Below, in pieces: positions 61,327 to 64,000 of a stretch of 64,000 bases of DNA. This stretch comes from Pseudorhizobium xiangyangii (lineage in GTDB: Bacteria; Pseudomonadota; Alphaproteobacteria; Rhizobiales; Rhizobiaceae), in NCBI RefSeq assembly GCF_020531965.1, contig NZ_JAJAWH010000020.1, positions 30,657 through 94,656 on the forward strand, written 5' to 3'. The notes under the pieces were generated by a model. It ran no database searches and was not told the origin of the DNA. It saw only the letters and a list, made by a program, of their open reading frames with translations. The first letter of the stretch is position 1, and each line of letters begins with the position of its first letter. A program made the translations under genes and the position numbers.

Positions 61327-62258
61327 TGGAAGTTATCCTCCGAGCGGCGCATCAGGTCGATGAAGGCGTCCTCCAGCGTCGGCGTGCCGCGCTCCCATGT
61401 CAGGTCGGCGCGCTGGCGAAAGGGCGCGATCGCGGTGTCGAGCGCCTGTTCGTCGCGGCCGGCCACATGCAGGCTGGTGCCGAAGGGCGCCATCATGTCG
61501 ACCCCCTCGGCATGCGCCAGCTCGGCCTGCAGCGCATGGGCGCCGGCACCCGATACGGTCCATGTATGGAGGCCGGTGCCGGCGATGACCTCGTCCACGG
61601 TTCCTTGTGCCAGAAGCTTGCCGTAGGCGATGTAAGCGATCTCGTGGCAGCGCTCGGCCTCGTCCATGTAATGGGTCGAAACGAGCACCGACAGACCTTC
61701 GCCGGCCAGCGCATGGATCTCATTCCAGAAGTCGCGCCTTGCCTTGGGGTCGACACCGGCGGTCGGTTCGTCGAGGAGAAGCAGCGCCGGTTCCGGCAGG
61801 ATGCAGGCACCAAGAGCCAGCCGCTGCTTCCAGCCGCCGGAAAGCTCGCCGGCCAGTTGTCTCTCGCGGCCCTTCAATCCGAGGCGCTCGATCGCATCGC
61901 CGGCCTTCCCGCGCGGATCGGCCAGGCCGTAGACGCGGGCCACGAACTCCAGATTCTCGCGGATGGAAAGATCCTGATAGAGCGAGAATTTTTGGGTCAT
62001 GTAACCGACACGGCGGCGGATGCGGTCGCTCTGTGTCAGGATGTCGAGACCAAGGCAGGTGCCGGTGCCGCTGTCTGGCGTCAGCAGGCCACACAGCATG
62101 CGGATGGTCGTGGTCTTGCCGGAACCGTTCGGTCCGAGGAAGCCGTGGATGCGGCCCTTCTTCACCGACATGGAGAGGTCGTCGACCACCTTGCGGCCGC
62201 CGAAGCTCTTCGTCAGGTGCTGCACGTCGATGACGTTCTCCACGGCGACGGTTTCCAT
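61323..62258 (-). CDS. ABC transporter ATP-binding protein (YbhF/CcmA-like)
   Basis: This 311-residue ATPase has Walker A GPNGSGKTTTIRM, signature LSGGWKQRLALG (W in place of the usual Q) and Walker B LLLLDEPTAGVDP. A C-terminal domain of about 80 residues resembles those of drug exporters. Its start overlaps the HlyD stop (TAATG). It powers the neighbouring permease. Confidence 0.93.
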   Translation of the reverse strand: METVAVENVIDVQHLTKSFGGRKVVDDLSMSVKKGRIHGFLGPNGSGKTTTIRMLCGLLTPDSGTGTCLGLDILTQSDRIRRRVGYMTQKFSLYQDLSIRENLEFVARVYGLADPRGKAGDAIERLGLKGRERQLAGELSGGWKQRLALGACILPEPALLLLDEPTAGVDPKARRDFWNEIHALAGEGLSVLVSTHYMDEAERCHEIAYIAYGKLLAQGTVDEVIAGTGLHTWTVSGAGAHALQAELAHAEGVDMMAPFGTSLHVAGRDEQALDTAIAPFRQRADLTWERGTPTLEDAFIDLMRRSEDNFQ

Positions 62259-63223
62259 TACGGTCGTGCTCCCGGCACCACGTCGACCGGCAGGCCGGGC
62301 CGCAGCGTTTCCGGCTTTGCAGGGATCGCCTCCACCTTGTAGACCAGCTTGGCCCGTTCCTCGCTGCTGAAGATGACCGGCGGTGTGAACTCCGCCTCGT
62401 CGGCGATGAAGCTGATGCGCGCGTCGGTTGGTTCGCAGCCGTCGCAGGTGACACGGACCGACTGGTTGAGTGACAGGCCGGCAATCTCCGTCTCGGGCAC
62501 GAAAAAGCGGATGCGGACATTTTCCGGCGGCAGGAGGGCCACGACCGGCCGGCCGACCGGCACGACTTCGCCTGTCCGGTAGTAGATTGTCTGGATCGTG
62601 CCGGCGGCCGGCGCTGCAACGGAGCGCTTGAGGAGCACGGCTTCGGCAGCGCTCAGGTCCGCCCTGGCCGAGTGGGTGGCTTCCTCCGCCTGCATTATGT
62701 TTTCCTCGCGCGCCGGCAGCGTAGCAAGCGCGATCTCGCTGCGAACGCTGTCCAGTGCCGCACGGTTGGCGGCCTCGGTGGCGATCGCCACATCGAGGCT
62801 GGCGCGGGTTCCCGTGCCCTGTCGGACCAGCGCTCTCGTGCGGTCCAGTTCCTGCACGGAAAGCTCCAGGCGGGCGATCGCCTCGCGTTCCGAGGCCTTC
62901 AGGACGTCAACCTCCTCCGGCCGCTTTTGTGCCGCCCGCGCAAGGTCGAGCTCCGCTTTGGTGCGGGCAAGAGCGGCGCGTGCTGCGGCGACCGCCGCTT
63001 GCTCGGTCGTGGTATCCAGTTGGAAGAGAGGTTGGCCGGCGGTCAGGATCGCTCCCTCCTCCACGTGGATTTCGGCGAGGCGGCCGACGCTTTCGGCGCC
63101 GATCAGCAGTGTGTCTGCCTCGACCCACCCCTGGTATGGACGGGGCGCGCCGTCATCGAGAAGGAAAGGAATGGCGGCAAGGACGGCCACCGCCACTATT
63201 GCGATGACAAGGAAACGCTTCAT
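62258..63223 (-). CDS. HlyD family secretion protein (membrane fusion protein)
   Basis: This 321-residue protein has an N-terminal membrane anchor (MKRFLVIAIVAVAVLAAIPF), split lipoyl halves (SVGRLAEIHVEEGAILTAGQPLFQLD and VAAPAAGTIQTIYY), and between them a long alpha-helical coiled coil rich in A, E and R. It bridges the ABC complex to the outer membrane. It is coupled to the ATPase (TAATG) and to the TetR gene upstream. Confidence 0.92.
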   Translation of the reverse strand: MKRFLVIAIVAVAVLAAIPFLLDDGAPRPYQGWVEADTLLIGAESVGRLAEIHVEEGAILTAGQPLFQLDTTTEQAAVAAARAALARTKAELDLARAAQKRPEEVDVLKASEREAIARLELSVQELDRTRALVRQGTGTRASLDVAIATEAANRAALDSVRSEIALATLPAREENIMQAEEATHSARADLSAAEAVLLKRSVAAPAAGTIQTIYYRTGEVVPVGRPVVALLPPENVRIRFFVPETEIAGLSLNQSVRVTCDGCEPTDARISFIADEAEFTPPVIFSSEERAKLVYKVEAIPAKPETLRPGLPVDVVPGARP

Positions 63224-63846
63224 TATTTCGTGCCTCCATCGGGCGGCAGGAAGAGCGTGTCGAGGAAGTCTGCGAACAGCCGGTCCGTATCGAGGTGTTC
63301 GTACTGCTCGAACAGGGTTCTCCAGATGATGGACATCAGCGCCGGCGCCATGACGATCTGTGGCGTCTGGGCCAGTTCGGGATTTCTCAAGTCACCACGC
63401 TCGGCCGCCCGTTCGAGAAGGGTCCGCAGGATGCGAAGGCCGTGAGCAATGACCTCGCGGTGATAAAATTCGGTGATGGCCGGGAAGGCCGGCCCCTCGG
63501 CGATGATCAGTCGCAAGAGATGCAGGCGCTCCGTTTCCAGAACCTCGCGCTGAAACACGGCGTAGAACATTGCGATAGCCTGGCGGGGCGGGACGAGGTC
63601 GGCCTCCACCACGGCGCCCACTTCCCCCAGGATTGGCGAGGCGATGCCGGAGACGAGCGAAATGAACAGCGCCTCCTTGTCGGGGAAATGCAGATAGACG
63701 GTTCCCTTGGCGATGCCGGCGCGGGCCGCGACATCCTCCATGCGGGTCAATGCAAAGCCGCGCTCCGCAAAGCAGACGAACGCGGCTTTGAGAATATCCG
63801 CACGCCGCTGCTCGGGTTCCACTTTGCGCCTTGTTCCGGGTGGCAT
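63223..63846 (-). CDS. TetR family transcriptional regulator (CecR-like)
   Basis: This 207-residue protein has an N-terminal helix-turn-helix (RRADILKAAFVCFAERGF, then TRMEDVAARAGIAKGTVYLHF) and a C-terminal TetR_C domain with the VFQREVLETERLHLLRLIIAE region of the CecR/YbiH group. It is first in the exporter operon and overlaps the HlyD start by one base. It should repress the operon by binding the TGACTG inverted repeat just upstream. Confidence 0.92.
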   Translation of the reverse strand: MPPGTRRKVEPEQRRADILKAAFVCFAERGFALTRMEDVAARAGIAKGTVYLHFPDKEALFISLVSGIASPILGEVGAVVEADLVPPRQAIAMFYAVFQREVLETERLHLLRLIIAEGPAFPAITEFYHREVIAHGLRILRTLLERAAERGDLRNPELAQTPQIVMAPALMSIIWRTLFEQYEHLDTDRLFADFLDTLFLPPDGGTK

Positions 63847-63864
63847 CCATCTCTCGCAATTTTG

Positions 63865-63882
63865 TGACTGACTGGACAGTCA
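63865..63882. promoter_or_regulatory. Inverted repeat, probable TetR operator
   Basis: Exact half-sites TGACTG (63865-63870) and CAGTCA (63877-63882) are separated by six bases and lie 19 bases ahead of the TetR start. An extra ACTG-GA-CAGT core is nested within them, a form typical of TetR operators. Confidence 0.65.
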
Positions 63883-63977
63883 TTATCATTTTTGACGCAA
63901 GAATGCAAGTCGAGCCATTCGTCAGGGCATCCGACACGGCGCGGTTGACCCATGGCGACGCCTGGGAAGGACACGAA

Positions 63978-64000
63978 GGGAAAGGGAAAGGGAAAGGGAA
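63978..64000 (+). repeat. GGGAAA tandem repeat at the right edge
   Basis: Nearly four copies of a six-base unit run off the window. Four G3 tracts with three-base loops satisfy the simple G-quadruplex rule. The true length of the array cannot be seen. Confidence 0.85.

Overview
The window is chromosomal DNA of an alphaproteobacterium, almost certainly a member of the Rhizobiaceae (Rhizobium, Agrobacterium, Shinella or Ensifer-like). The reasons are: high G+C coding DNA; a split three-gene proton-translocating transhydrogenase (pntAA-pntAB-pntB) next to an aa3-oxidase subunit IV peptide; a glgP-glgB-glgC-glgA-pgm-glgX glycogen cluster; a four-gene heterotetrameric sarcosine oxidase operon (soxBDAG); a long untranslated leader before an ornithine decarboxylase gene; and two copies of a palindromic RIME-like intergenic repeat. 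I see no rRNA, tRNA, CRISPR array, prophage, transposase or insertion sequence. Most of the window is ordinary housekeeping and metabolic DNA.

Layout. 1-1.9 kb: end of a methionine ABC importer (metN, metI, metQ) with a bidirectional terminator. 1.9-4.3 kb (-): CYTH, CHAD and trhO genes. 4.4-5.9 kb (+): KDPG aldolase and a DUF533 protein. 5.9-8.4 kb: glycosyltransferase (-), acetyltransferase and a tiny membrane protein (+). 8.4-11 kb (-): LysR regulator, DUF1007 protein and NicO-type metal exporter. 11-14.3 kb (+): speF-type leader, ornithine decarboxylase, GNAT and an OmpW-like porin. 14.4-15.5 kb: serine hydrolase. 15.9-19.7 kb (-): vapBC, a COG0523 zinc-type GTPase with a Zur-like box, repeat copy 1, a WD40 protein and a spermidine-synthase-like methyltransferase. 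19.7-23.2 kb: creatininase (-) divergent from a MarR regulator (+) across a perfect palindrome, then a LacI regulator and a 2-hydroxyacid dehydrogenase. 23.2-27.6 kb: a class I amidotransferase hydrolase and a TRAP transporter whose receptor and membrane genes converge.

28.3-31.6 kb: a membrane GGDEF/EAL protein (degenerate GGDEF, intact EAL) and a FeeM-type N-acyl amino acid synthase with a CtrA-like box. 31.8-35.2 kb: aa3 subunit IV and transhydrogenase. 35.3-35.9 kb: a second vapBC with its own inverted-repeat operator. 36-39.7 kb: LLM-class monooxygenase, TPR lipoprotein, rpsU and an MDR oxidoreductase. 39.8-45 kb: soxBDAG. 45-47.2 kb: small membrane protein, cyclopropane fatty acid synthase and a MaoC hydratase. 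47.3-58.5 kb (-): glycogen operon, with repeat copy 2 between pgm and glgX. 58.8-60 kb: a TadG-like von Willebrand protein. 60.2-63.8 kb (-): a TetR-HlyD-ATPase-permease export operon with a TetR operator. The right edge ends in GGGAAA tandem repeats.

The genes form several coherent modules: glycogen synthesis and turnover, methylated-amine oxidation feeding one-carbon metabolism, methionine uptake, polyphosphate-type CYTH/CHAD proteins, zinc handling, and redox balancing by transhydrogenase. I did not find a clearly new multi-gene system. The most useful leads are regulatory: the ornithine decarboxylase leader with a possible Shine-Dalgarno-sequestering helix, the Zur-like box on the COG0523 gene, the MarR/creatininase palindrome, the CtrA-like box on the FeeM-type synthase, and the mobile palindromic repeat placed inside the glycogen operon.
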